In this document: one piece after another, positions 9,459-17,096 of the stretch
Numbering within the stretch: position 1 is the stretch's first letter
How the letters are laid out: each line of letters opens with the position of its first letter
Assembly (NCBI GenBank): GCA_025935545.1
Contig: JAICVB010000005.1
Location: 1 to 33,727, forward strand
DNA length: 33,727 bases
Direction: 5' to 3'
From: Gemmatimonadales bacterium
GTDB taxonomy: Bacteria > Gemmatimonadota > Gemmatimonadetes > Gemmatimonadales > GWC2-71-9
Made by a program: the position numbers and the translations under genes
Notes under the pieces: generated by a model
The model's database searches: none
What the model saw: only the letters and a program-made list of their open reading frames with translations
Told to the model about the DNA's origin: nothing

Positions 9459-10150
9459 TCAGACTCAACGGCGGGACCCTCGTGGCGTGCGCGGGCGTGA
9501 TCGCGGGAATCGTCGGGCTGACCCGGCGCGCCGCTCCGGCGGAGCATGCGCCGCTGCCGGCGGCGGTGGCCGGTGCCGTGGACCCTGCTCCGGACCACGC
9601 AACGGAAGAGGTGGCGGTGTTCTCCGGCGGCTGCTTCTGGGGCATCGAGCTCGTCTTCGAGCACGTCCGCGGGGTGAAGCTGGCCGAATCGGGCTATGCC
9701 GGCGGCGGCGCCGGGACGGCGGGATATGAGGCGGTGAGCACCGGCACCACCGGGCACGCGGAGTCGGTTCGAGTCGTGTTCGATCCGTCCCAGGTGACCT
9801 ACGCCCAGCTGCTCCAGGTGTTCTTCTCGGTGGCGCACGACCCCACCCAGCTCAACTATCAGGGCCCCGACCACGGCCCCCAGTATCGCTCCGCCATCTG
9901 GTACACGACCGACGCCCAGAAGCGGACCGCCGAGGCCTATATCGCGCAGCTGGAGCGCGCGAAGGTGTTCGCGAAGCCGATCGTGACCCAGGTGAATCCC
10001 CTGAAGGGATTCTATCTGGCGGAGGCGTATCACCAGGACTACGCCGATCACCATCCCGACCAGCCGTACATCGTGTACAACGATGCGCCGAAGCTCGAGC
10101 GGCTCAAGCGCGAGCTGCCGGCCCTCTATCGCGGCGCCAGGAGCAGCTGA
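9455..10150 (+). CDS. msrA: Peptide-methionine (S)-S-oxide reductase, membrane-anchored/exported
   Basis: GTG start overlapping msrB by 4 bp; [65 protein letters not shown]. Confidence 0.94.
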   Translation: MIRLNGGTLVACAGVIAGIVGLTRRAAPAEHAPLPAAVAGAVDPAPDHATEEVAVFSGGCFWGIELVFEHVRGVKLAESGYAGGGAGTAGYEAVSTGTTGHAESVRVVFDPSQVTYAQLLQVFFSVAHDPTQLNYQGPDHGPQYRSAIWYTTDAQKRTAEAYIAQLERAKVFAKPIVTQVNPLKGFYLAEAYHQDYADHHPDQPYIVYNDAPKLERLKRELPALYRGARSS

Positions 10151-11847
10151 CCCGACCACGAGGGGGGTGAGCTGTCGGGCCCGAAGCGGCTCACCTGATC
10201 GAGCGCGAGAAGTCCGCGCAGGCGCCCCGCCGTCGCGGGGATCCTCGTGGCCGCGGTATCCCAGACCGGCTTCACCCGCACGCTGTCTCCCACCATCGCG
10301 AGCGCGGGGCGCACGTCGAAGCGGAGGGTATCACCCCCGCCGCTCACGACGGTGAGCGTGGTCCGCGCCGAGTCGCTCACGTAGCGGATCGAGTCCGTCC
10401 CGATCCGCCTCGTTCCGGTATCGCCCGCGTTCATCTCGATGAGCCACGAGTAGCCGGCCGTCTCCAGCGCGTCGTGCGACGGACGTGACGCGGAGCGGTA
10501 GCGATTGGGCTGCGCCTCGGGCTCGTACGGGATGTTCCTTGCCGCGAGCAGGCGGGCCGCGATCGAGTCGGCCTGGCCGTATCCCAGCCGGCCGGTATCG
10601 GCGGGGAGCGGCACGCCGAAGTTCCGCTGCAGGATATCGCCCGCGTGCCGCTGGACCAGGTAGCGCGTCGCGCCGGCGAGCTCGCGGCGCGCGTCCGCAC
10701 CGGCCGGGTGCGCGAGGAGCCGCTCGAGCCGCCGTGCCTGGCTCCGCACGGCGAGGCGCGTCGCGTTCATCGGTCCCGCCATCAGCACGGCCAGGATGGC
10801 GGCGAGCGAGAGCGGGATGAGCCGGATGCCGCTCGCCGGCCTCAGCGTGTAGGTCACGGCGACGGTGAGGAGCCACACGCCGAGCACCAGCGCGATCACG
10901 CGCAGCTCGGTGAGCCCGTAGGGCCCGATGCGCTTGCCGAGCGCGAGGAGGAGCATGACCGCCGCGGGGATGAGCCCGACGAAGAGCCACCGCGCGTAGA
11001 TCCTGATCCAGCCCTCGTCCGCGCTCCGGCGCAGCGGGTGGGCCAGCAGGAAGCCGAGGATCCCGCTCACCGACACGCTTCCCACCAGCCAGCCGATCCA
11101 CCCCGACGGCCACTGCCGCGTCACCACGATCTTCGCGAGGTACGCGGTGAGCATGACGAGGTAGACGCCCACCAGCGGGGTCAGCACGTACTGCGTGAAG
11201 ATCTTGAGCGCGCGCGGGTAGGCGGGGTCATCGCGCGTCGTGACGTCGTCGGGCAGCGCCGCGAGGAAGAGCCAGGTGTTGCCGACGAGCGCGATCACGA
11301 GCCACAGGCGGAAGTAGCTCTTCGGCGGGACGTGCACGCCGAACAGCTTGTCCAGCGCGCCCAGCGCGATCGCGAGCCCCACGAAGAGGACGGCGGAGAA
11401 GACGCCGGCGCGGAGGAAGGCGAGGAAGAGCTGGCGGTTGTAGTCCCAGAAGGAGCCGGTCTCGGGGCCGCGGATGAACGGCAGCACCGCGACCAGCAGG
11501 TGGAAGGCCGCGCTCAGCTGGAGATACCGCAGCATCTCCCAGTCCTCGCCCGGCCCGGGCCAGGTGGTGTAGAAGAGGGCGATGAGCGCAATGCCCGCGA
11601 GCTGCAGTCCCGCCACCGGCATCCGGCGCCACCCCCGCCGCTCGGCCGCGAGGGTGACGGCGGCGGAGAAGGGGATCATCAGCATCACGACCAGGGTGAG
11701 GCGGGTCCAGCGGTCGGCGCCCGGGTCGTCCACGGTGCCGGTCAGGGCGAGGGCCGCGGCCAGCGCGGCGGCGGCGAGGGTCCAGGGGAAGCGCAGGGCC
11801 GCGGCCCCGGCGCGCTCGAGGAGCGCGCTCACCGAAGGAAATCGCAT
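10126..11847 (-). CDS. DUF4153 domain-containing integral membrane protein
   Basis: Many TM helices; WDYNRQLFLAFLRAGVFSAVLFVGLAIALGALDKLFGV matches DUF4153-type proteins. Start MRFPSVSALLERAG at 11847 preferred; the ORF extends to 11928. Confidence 0.8.
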   Translation of the reverse strand: MRFPSVSALLERAGAAALRFPWTLAAAALAAALALTGTVDDPGADRWTRLTLVVMLMIPFSAAVTLAAERRGWRRMPVAGLQLAGIALIALFYTTWPGPGEDWEMLRYLQLSAAFHLLVAVLPFIRGPETGSFWDYNRQLFLAFLRAGVFSAVLFVGLAIALGALDKLFGVHVPPKSYFRLWLVIALVGNTWLFLAALPDDVTTRDDPAYPRALKIFTQYVLTPLVGVYLVMLTAYLAKIVVTRQWPSGWIGWLVGSVSVSGILGFLLAHPLRRSADEGWIRIYARWLFVGLIPAAVMLLLALGKRIGPYGLTELRVIALVLGVWLLTVAVTYTLRPASGIRLIPLSLAAILAVLMAGPMNATRLAVRSQARRLERLLAHPAGADARRELAGATRYLVQRHAGDILQRNFGVPLPADTGRLGYGQADSIAARLLAARNIPYEPEAQPNRYRSASRPSHDALETAGYSWLIEMNAGDTGTRRIGTDSIRYVSDSARTTLTVVSGGGDTLRFDVRPALAMVGDSVRVKPVWDTAATRIPATAGRLRGLLALDQVSRFGPDSSPPSWSGQLLLAPR

Positions 11848-11936
11848 GGGGATCCGGGTCGAGGGTGCCCCAAGATCGGGGCCGCGCGGGGCGACCGCAA
11901 CCCGTGTGGTGGGGGACACCGCCCCCATGGCACGGC

Positions 11937-11952
11937 GGCGCTATATAGCGCC
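11937..11952. promoter_or_regulatory. 16-bp perfect palindrome GGCGCTATATAGCGCC overlapping a TATATA -10-like element upstream of the lipoprotein gene
   Basis: Sequence equals its own reverse complement and lies 27 bp upstream of ATG 11980. Confidence 0.5.
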
Positions 11953-11979
11953 TGCAAATCCCCTGACTGGAGCAAAGCC

Positions 11980-12690
11980 ATGCGACGAATGACGTTGATC
12001 TCGATCGGCGCCCTCGCCCTCCTGGCCTGCGGCCGGGGTGACCGGCAGGATGGCGCCGCCGACAGCACCGGACGCGACCTCAGCATGCTCCCCGGCGACA
12101 GCACCCATCCACTGGGGGACCGGGACGCGGCGGGCGGCGCGGCGAAGGCCCCGGGCGCCCGCGCCGAAACCGGGCACGCCCTCGCGGCCGGCACGAAGTT
12201 CACGGCCGTCACCGCCTCCCGCATCTCGTCCGCCACCGACAAGGCCGGCGAGTCCATCACCGCCCGCGTGTCGGCCGACGTGAAGGACGGCGACGGCCGG
12301 GTGGTGATTCCGGCGGGATCCACGGTCCGGCTCCGCATCGCCGCCATCCATGAGTCCGAGAACAAGAGCGACGAGACCGGCACCCTGCGGCTCGCGGCGG
12401 AGAGCGTCGAGATCGACGGGAAGAGCTATTCCCTCTCCGGCAGCGTAAGCGTCCCGCGGACCCTGGCGGGCCGGAAGACCAACGTGAACGACGTGGCCAA
12501 GGTGGGTGTCGGCGCCGGCGCCGGCGCGGTGGCCGGACGGGTGCTCGGCGGCAGCAAGGGGACGGTGATCGGTGGCGTCCTCGGCGGCGCGGTGGGTGCC
12601 CAGCGCGCGGTCGAGACCAAGGACCGCGATGTGGTGGTGGCGGCAGGTTCGACGGCGCGGATCGAGCTGACGAGCCGGTTCGAGCGATAG
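11980..12690 (+). CDS. Lipoprotein with C-terminal glycine-zipper (2TM-like) segment
   Basis: MRRMTLISIGALALLACGRG lipobox; GVGAGAGAVAGRVLGGSKGTVIGGVLGGAVGAQRAV glycine-zipper pattern. Confidence 0.75.
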   Translation: MRRMTLISIGALALLACGRGDRQDGAADSTGRDLSMLPGDSTHPLGDRDAAGGAAKAPGARAETGHALAAGTKFTAVTASRISSATDKAGESITARVSADVKDGDGRVVIPAGSTVRLRIAAIHESENKSDETGTLRLAAESVEIDGKSYSLSGSVSVPRTLAGRKTNVNDVAKVGVGAGAGAVAGRVLGGSKGTVIGGVLGGAVGAQRAVETKDRDVVVAAGSTARIELTSRFER

Positions 12691-12701
12691 CGGAGGATGC
12701 G

Positions 12702-13187
12702 GTGAGCGGATCAGACGCGCGGCCCTCACGGGGGCGGAGTCCCGCGGCGCAGGATCCCGCGTGGCCCGAGTACAAGGAGGCCGTGCTCGAGTTCCGGGTG
12801 GCCGAGCCCTTCCGCATCTGGCTCGCGGAGCCCCTGATGCCGGCGGACCGGAAGCAGCTCAGGGCGCTCCTGCCCGCCGGCGCCTTTGCCGTGGTGACGC
12901 CGTTCAATCCGCACGGCCGCCCCATCCCCGCGGCCGAGAACGAGGCCCGGCTCCGGCGCGAGGCGCAGGAGCTCTCGGCGCGCGGGGTGCGGCACGTCCG
13001 GGTGGACGGGCTCTCCCCCGACGGCGGTCACTGCGAGGAGGGCTACGCCATGGAGCTCGGCCGCGAGGAGGCGCGGGCGCTGGCGGAGCGGTGGGGGCAG
13101 TCGGCGATGTTCTGGTTCGACGGCGAGAGCTTCTGGCTGGTGCCGGCGGCGATCGACGCCGAATCGGTGCGGCTGCCGGCGGGGTAG
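12702..13187 (+). CDS. DUF3293 domain-containing protein
   Basis: FAVVTPFNPHGRPIPAAENEARLRREAQEL...EEGYAMELGREEARALAERWGQSAMFWFDGESFWLVP consistent with DUF3293. GTG start. Confidence 0.65.
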   Translation: MSGSDARPSRGRSPAAQDPAWPEYKEAVLEFRVAEPFRIWLAEPLMPADRKQLRALLPAGAFAVVTPFNPHGRPIPAAENEARLRREAQELSARGVRHVRVDGLSPDGGHCEEGYAMELGREEARALAERWGQSAMFWFDGESFWLVPAAIDAESVRLPAG

Positions 13188-13208
13188 GCCGCGGCGGGTG
13201 GACGGCCG

Positions 13209-13244
13209 GTGCAGGCTTGCCTATATTTGTGGGCAACCCTGCAC
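13209..13244. promoter_or_regulatory. Inverted repeat (probable autoregulatory operator) over the predicted -10 of the RES-Xre operon
   Basis: GTGCAGGcTTGCC (13209-13221) - tatatttgtg - GGCAAcCCTGCAC (13232-13244): 12 of 13 arm positions pair; TATATTTG lies in the centre; GGAGG RBS at 13246 and ATG at 13254 follow. Confidence 0.7.
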
Positions 13245-13253
13245 TGGAGGCCC

Positions 13254-13688
13254 ATGTCCGCACCGGCCGTCAAGGTCGCCGAGCAGCTCGGGGGGGCGCC
13301 CGTGCTGCACCGGCGGGTCCGCTCCGAGCTCGACCTCATGCGCACCCTGCGCGACGGCATTCCCGCCGCCGCGGTCGAGCAGTTCGTCACCCGCGGCAGC
13401 CTGACGCGGGACGAGGTCTACAGTCTCATCATCCCCCGCCGCACGCTCATGCTCCGGAAGCAGAAGCACCAGCCGCTCACCGCCGAGGAATCGGAGAAGG
13501 CCGCGCGCGTGGCGCGGATCCTGGCCTCGGCGGAGGCAACCTTCGGCGACACCGAGAAGGCGCGCGCCTGGCTCCGCCGGCCGAGCCGGGGGCTGGGCGG
13601 CGTGGTGCCGCTGGCGCTCCTCGACACCGAGGCGGGCGGTCGCATCGTCGAGGAGGAGCTGCTCCGCATCGCCGGCGGCGTGTACTGA
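13254..13688 (+). CDS. Antitoxin, Xre/MbcA/ParS toxin-binding (DUF2384) type
   Basis: Helical N-terminal region (GSLTRDEVYSLIIPRRTLMLRKQKHQPLTAEESEKAARVARILASAEATFGDTEKARAWLRRPSRGLGGVVPLALLDTEAGGRIVEEELLRI) matches the Xre-RES partner family; immediately upstream of a RES-domain gene. Confidence 0.9.
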   Translation: MSAPAVKVAEQLGGAPVLHRRVRSELDLMRTLRDGIPAAAVEQFVTRGSLTRDEVYSLIIPRRTLMLRKQKHQPLTAEESEKAARVARILASAEATFGDTEKARAWLRRPSRGLGGVVPLALLDTEAGGRIVEEELLRIAGGVY

Positions 13689-13691
13689 GCC

Positions 13692-14165
13692 ATGCGCGTC
13701 TGGCGCCTCGGCCCGGCCCGGCATCCGCCGCTCGACGGTGAAGGCGCCCGCCGCGCGAGCGGGCGCTGGAATCCGCGCGGCACGCCCATGGTCTACACCT
13801 CGGCCCACCTGTCGCTCGCGGTGCTCGAGAAGCTGGTGCACGTGGACTTCGACACCTTCCCGGCCGACGTCGTGAGCTACGAGATCGAGATCCCCGACGA
13901 CCTGCCGGTCCAGTCGCTCGACCTCACGGCGATGCCGCGCGGATGGGATGCGATGCCGGCGCCGGAGTCGACGCAGGCACTGGGGCGCGCGTGGGTCGAG
14001 GGCGCCGGGAACCCCGGAATCCTGTCGGTGCCCTCCGTCGTAGTGCCCCGGGAGCGGAACTTCCTGCTCAACCCGTCCCACCCGGATGCGAAGCGCTGGA
14101 AAGTGGTGCACCGCGAGCCGTTCCGGCTCGACGGGCGGCTCGTCCGCGCGCTACCGCCTCCGTAA
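13692..14165 (+). CDS. RES domain toxin
   Basis: MRVWRLGPARHPPLDGEGARRASGRWNPRGTPMVYTSAHLSLAVLEKLVHV ... NPGILSVPSVVVPRERNFLLNPSHPD, typical RES fold motifs. Confidence 0.9.
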   Translation: MRVWRLGPARHPPLDGEGARRASGRWNPRGTPMVYTSAHLSLAVLEKLVHVDFDTFPADVVSYEIEIPDDLPVQSLDLTAMPRGWDAMPAPESTQALGRAWVEGAGNPGILSVPSVVVPRERNFLLNPSHPDAKRWKVVHREPFRLDGRLVRALPPP

Positions 14166-14200
14166 CCGCCTGGGCCGGCCACCGTCACCGGAAGGAAAGC

Positions 14201-15415
14201 GTGAGCAATCGGATGTGGCGGTGGTCGGTGGCCTGCGTGATTCCCGCCACGGTGGTGACGGCGTCATTCACCGCGGGACGGCCTCCCGCGCAGGCGAGGG
14301 TCCTCGCCTTCGAGGACGTGAACGTGGTGCCGATGGACCGGGACACCGTGCTCCCGCACCAGACGGTGCTGGTCGAGCGCGGCCGCGTCACCGCCCTCGG
14401 GTCCCCGGTGTCGGTGCACGTTCCGGCGGGCGCGCAGGTGATTCCCGGCCGCGGCCGCTGGCTCATGCCCGGCCTGATCGACATGCACGTCCACCTGAAC
14501 CGCGAGGACGTGCCGGCGTACCTGTCCGCCGGGATCACCACCGTGCGCAACATGTGGGGCACGCCCGGCGTGAAGCGGCTGCAGGCCGACATCGCGAGCG
14601 GCGCACTCCGGGGACCCACGATCCTCTCGGCGAGCCCGGGGCTCGACGGCACGCCGCCGCAGTGGCCGCTCACCGTCCTGGTGCTCGACTCCTCCGCTGC
14701 GCGCGACTCGGTGCGCGCGCAGGTGGCGGCGGGCTGGAGCTGGATCAAGGTGTACAGCCAGCTCACGCCGCCGGCCTACCGCGCCATCGCGCGTGCCGCG
14801 CACGAGGCCGGCATCCCGATCATCGGGCACGTTCCGCTCCGGGTGGACGTGCGCGAGGCGCTCGCGGCGGGCCAGCTTTCGATCGAGCATTTCACGGGGT
14901 ACGACCGTGCGCTGAGCCGGACGGCGCGCGGCGGCACCTGGGGCTGGGGCGATGCCGACACGACACGGTTCGCGCCGCTCGTCGCGGCCACGGTGCGCGC
15001 GGGCACGTGGAACTGCCCGACACTCGCGATCTACGCAAAGCTGTCCGAGGGACAGACGGCGGATGAGCGGCAGCGGATCATCGGGAATCGCCGGGCGTTC
15101 GTGCTCGCGCTGTCACGGGCGGGCGCCCACCTTCTGGCGGGGACCGACGCGGGGATCAATGTCGTCGCGCCCGGATCCTCGCTGCATGATGAGCTGGCCG
15201 AATTCGTGGCGGCGGGGCTCACCCCGTGGAAGGCGCTCCGTGCCGCGACCGTGGACGCGGCCGCGTTCCTCGGCCGGCCGGATCTCGGGCGCGTGAGCCC
15301 GGGCGCTGCCGCCGACCTGCTGCTCGTGTCGGGGAACCCGCTGGCCGATGTCCGGTACGCGGCGGCGATCGAGGGCGTCGTGCTGCGGGGCGAGTGGATC
15401 GAGCGCAGCCCCTGA
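14201..15415 (+). CDS. Amidohydrolase family protein, exported
   Basis: GTG start; VIPGRGRWLMPGLIDMHVHLN, GWSWIKVYSQLTPPAYRAIARAAHEAGIPIIGHVPLRV, IEHFTGYD, LLAGTDAGINVVAPGSSLHDELAEFVAAGLTPWKALRAAT. Confidence 0.9.
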   Translation: MSNRMWRWSVACVIPATVVTASFTAGRPPAQARVLAFEDVNVVPMDRDTVLPHQTVLVERGRVTALGSPVSVHVPAGAQVIPGRGRWLMPGLIDMHVHLNREDVPAYLSAGITTVRNMWGTPGVKRLQADIASGALRGPTILSASPGLDGTPPQWPLTVLVLDSSAARDSVRAQVAAGWSWIKVYSQLTPPAYRAIARAAHEAGIPIIGHVPLRVDVREALAAGQLSIEHFTGYDRALSRTARGGTWGWGDADTTRFAPLVAATVRAGTWNCPTLAIYAKLSEGQTADERQRIIGNRRAFVLALSRAGAHLLAGTDAGINVVAPGSSLHDELAEFVAAGLTPWKALRAATVDAAAFLGRPDLGRVSPGAAADLLLVSGNPLADVRYAAAIEGVVLRGEWIERSP

Positions 15416-15473
15416 TGATTCCATGCGCGTGGCGTGCCGCGCCCCAGGTACTCCCCCATCCCGACTGGCAGGC

Positions 15474-16520
15474 ATGCCCGACATCCATCAGCTCATCGAG
15501 TCGTTCGGTCCGGAGCAGGTGATCCTGACCGCCGATGCCGCATGCGGCTACCGGGGCGTCATCGTGATTGATGACCGCACCCTCGGACCGGCCGTGGGCG
15601 GCACGCGCTTCCGGCACTATGACGACACCAACTCGGCGATGCGCGATGCGCTGCGGCTTGCCCGCGGGATGACGCGGAAGACCGCGCTCGCCGGGCTGCC
15701 CGTGGGCGGCGGCAAGTCGGTCATCCTCGAGCCGGCCGCGCCGTACGATCGGGCCGCGCTGTTCCGCGCGCACGGGCGGTCCGTCGAGCGGCTCACGGGG
15801 GCCTACATCACGGCGCCCGACGTCGGCGTGGCCGCCGCCGATCTGCGGGAGATGCGGAAGGAGACACGTCACGTGCTGGGCACCAGCGAGGCGCTCGGCG
15901 ATTCGGGAAAGGCGACGGCGCACGGCGTCCACCGGGCCATGCGTGCCGCGGTGCGGCAAAGCTGCGGCGCGCCGTCCCTGTCCGGTTGTCACGTCGTCAT
16001 CCAGGGCTGCGGCTCCGTCGGCGCATCGCTGGCCCGCGAGCTCGCCGCGGCCGGAGCCCGGCTCACGGTGTCGGATGCCGACCAGGCGAAGGCGGCCGGG
16101 CTTGCGCGGGAGCTCGGCGCGCACGTGGCCGGGGCGGAGCAGGTGTACGACGTGTCCGCGGACGTGTTCGCGCCGTGCGCGCTGGGCGGAATTCTCGAGC
16201 CGGGGATCATTGCCCGGCTCGGAGCTCGCGTGGTCGTCGGCGGCGCGAACAACCAGCTCATGTCCCCGGAGGATGCCGATGGGCTCCGGGCGCGCGGGAT
16301 AACCTACGTGCCGGACTACCTCGCGAACGCGGGCGGCGTGATCCTGGGGTACACGGAGCTCTCTGGAGGCAGCCTGGCCGACGCGATGATGAGGATCGAC
16401 CGGATCGAGGAGACGACCACCACCGTGCTGCGGCAGGCCGAGGCGGATGGCGTCTCGCCGGCGGAGGCCGCGGATCGGCTGGCGCGCGAGATACTGGAGC
16501 GGGCGCGAGCCGGCCAGTGA
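15474..16520 (+). CDS. Glu/Leu/Phe/Val dehydrogenase (leucine/valine dehydrogenase-like)
   Basis: GPAVGGTRFRHYDDTNSAMRDALRLARGMTRKTALAGLPVGGGKSVILEP; VVIQGCGSVGASLARELAAAGARLTVSDAD; YVPDYLANAGGVI. Confidence 0.9.
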   Translation: MPDIHQLIESFGPEQVILTADAACGYRGVIVIDDRTLGPAVGGTRFRHYDDTNSAMRDALRLARGMTRKTALAGLPVGGGKSVILEPAAPYDRAALFRAHGRSVERLTGAYITAPDVGVAAADLREMRKETRHVLGTSEALGDSGKATAHGVHRAMRAAVRQSCGAPSLSGCHVVIQGCGSVGASLARELAAAGARLTVSDADQAKAAGLARELGAHVAGAEQVYDVSADVFAPCALGGILEPGIIARLGARVVVGGANNQLMSPEDADGLRARGITYVPDYLANAGGVILGYTELSGGSLADAMMRIDRIEETTTTVLRQAEADGVSPAEAADRLAREILERARAGQ

Positions 16521-16567
16521 TCCGCGGGGCTTCCCGAACTCGTTGTCGCGGCTATCTTTGGGCACGC

Positions 16568-16638
<71 letters not shown>

Positions 16639-16701
16639 CTCGCGGCACCCCCTCCGACACGTCAGCCCTTCCGCCAGCCGGTCCCGCCGGGCGCGATGGC
16701 A

Positions 16702-16730
16702 TTGCGCGATCCCGGCCGGGCTCGTATGAT
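16702..16730 (+). promoter_or_regulatory. Putative sigma70-type promoter of padR-permease unit
   Basis: TTGCGC (16702-16707) - 17 nt - TATGAT (16725-16730), 28 bp before the ATG of the PadR gene. Confidence 0.35.
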
Positions 16731-16757
16731 CTGCTTGTCTGAAACTCTGGGGGAAGG

Positions 16758-17093
16758 ATGGCCGAGGCCCTGCCGCTCATCAAGGGGACCCTGGACCTGC
16801 TGGTGCTCAAGGCGCTCTCCTGGGCGCCGATGCACGGCTTCGAGATCTGTGCCTGGCTCGAGGAGCGCTCCGACGGGTCGTTCGACGTGGACGACGGCGC
16901 GCTCTACTACTCGCTCCACCGCATGGAGGAGCGCGGGCTCATCCGGTCCGAATGGCGCCTCACCGACAACAACCGCCGGGCGCGGTACTACCAGCTGCTG
17001 CCCGCCGGCCGGACCCACCTCCGGACCGAGACGGCGAGCCTCGAGCGCTACGTGCGCGCGCTGACCGGCATCCTCTCCGCCCGGCCCGCCTGA
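16758..17093 (+). CDS. PadR family transcriptional regulator
   Basis: LIKGTLDLLVLKALSWAPMHGFEICAWLEERSDGSFDVDDGALYYSLHRMEERGLIRSEW ... RRARYYQLLPAGRTHL. Confidence 0.94.
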   Translation: MAEALPLIKGTLDLLVLKALSWAPMHGFEICAWLEERSDGSFDVDDGALYYSLHRMEERGLIRSEWRLTDNNRRARYYQLLPAGRTHLRTETASLERYVRALTGILSARPA

Positions 17094-17096
17094 CCG

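Noticed and set aside
10645-11979. N-terminal 445 codons of the 681-aa plus-strand ORF ending at 12690
   Set aside because: Antisense to the DUF4153 gene; the real product starts at ATG 11980 with a lipoprotein signal.
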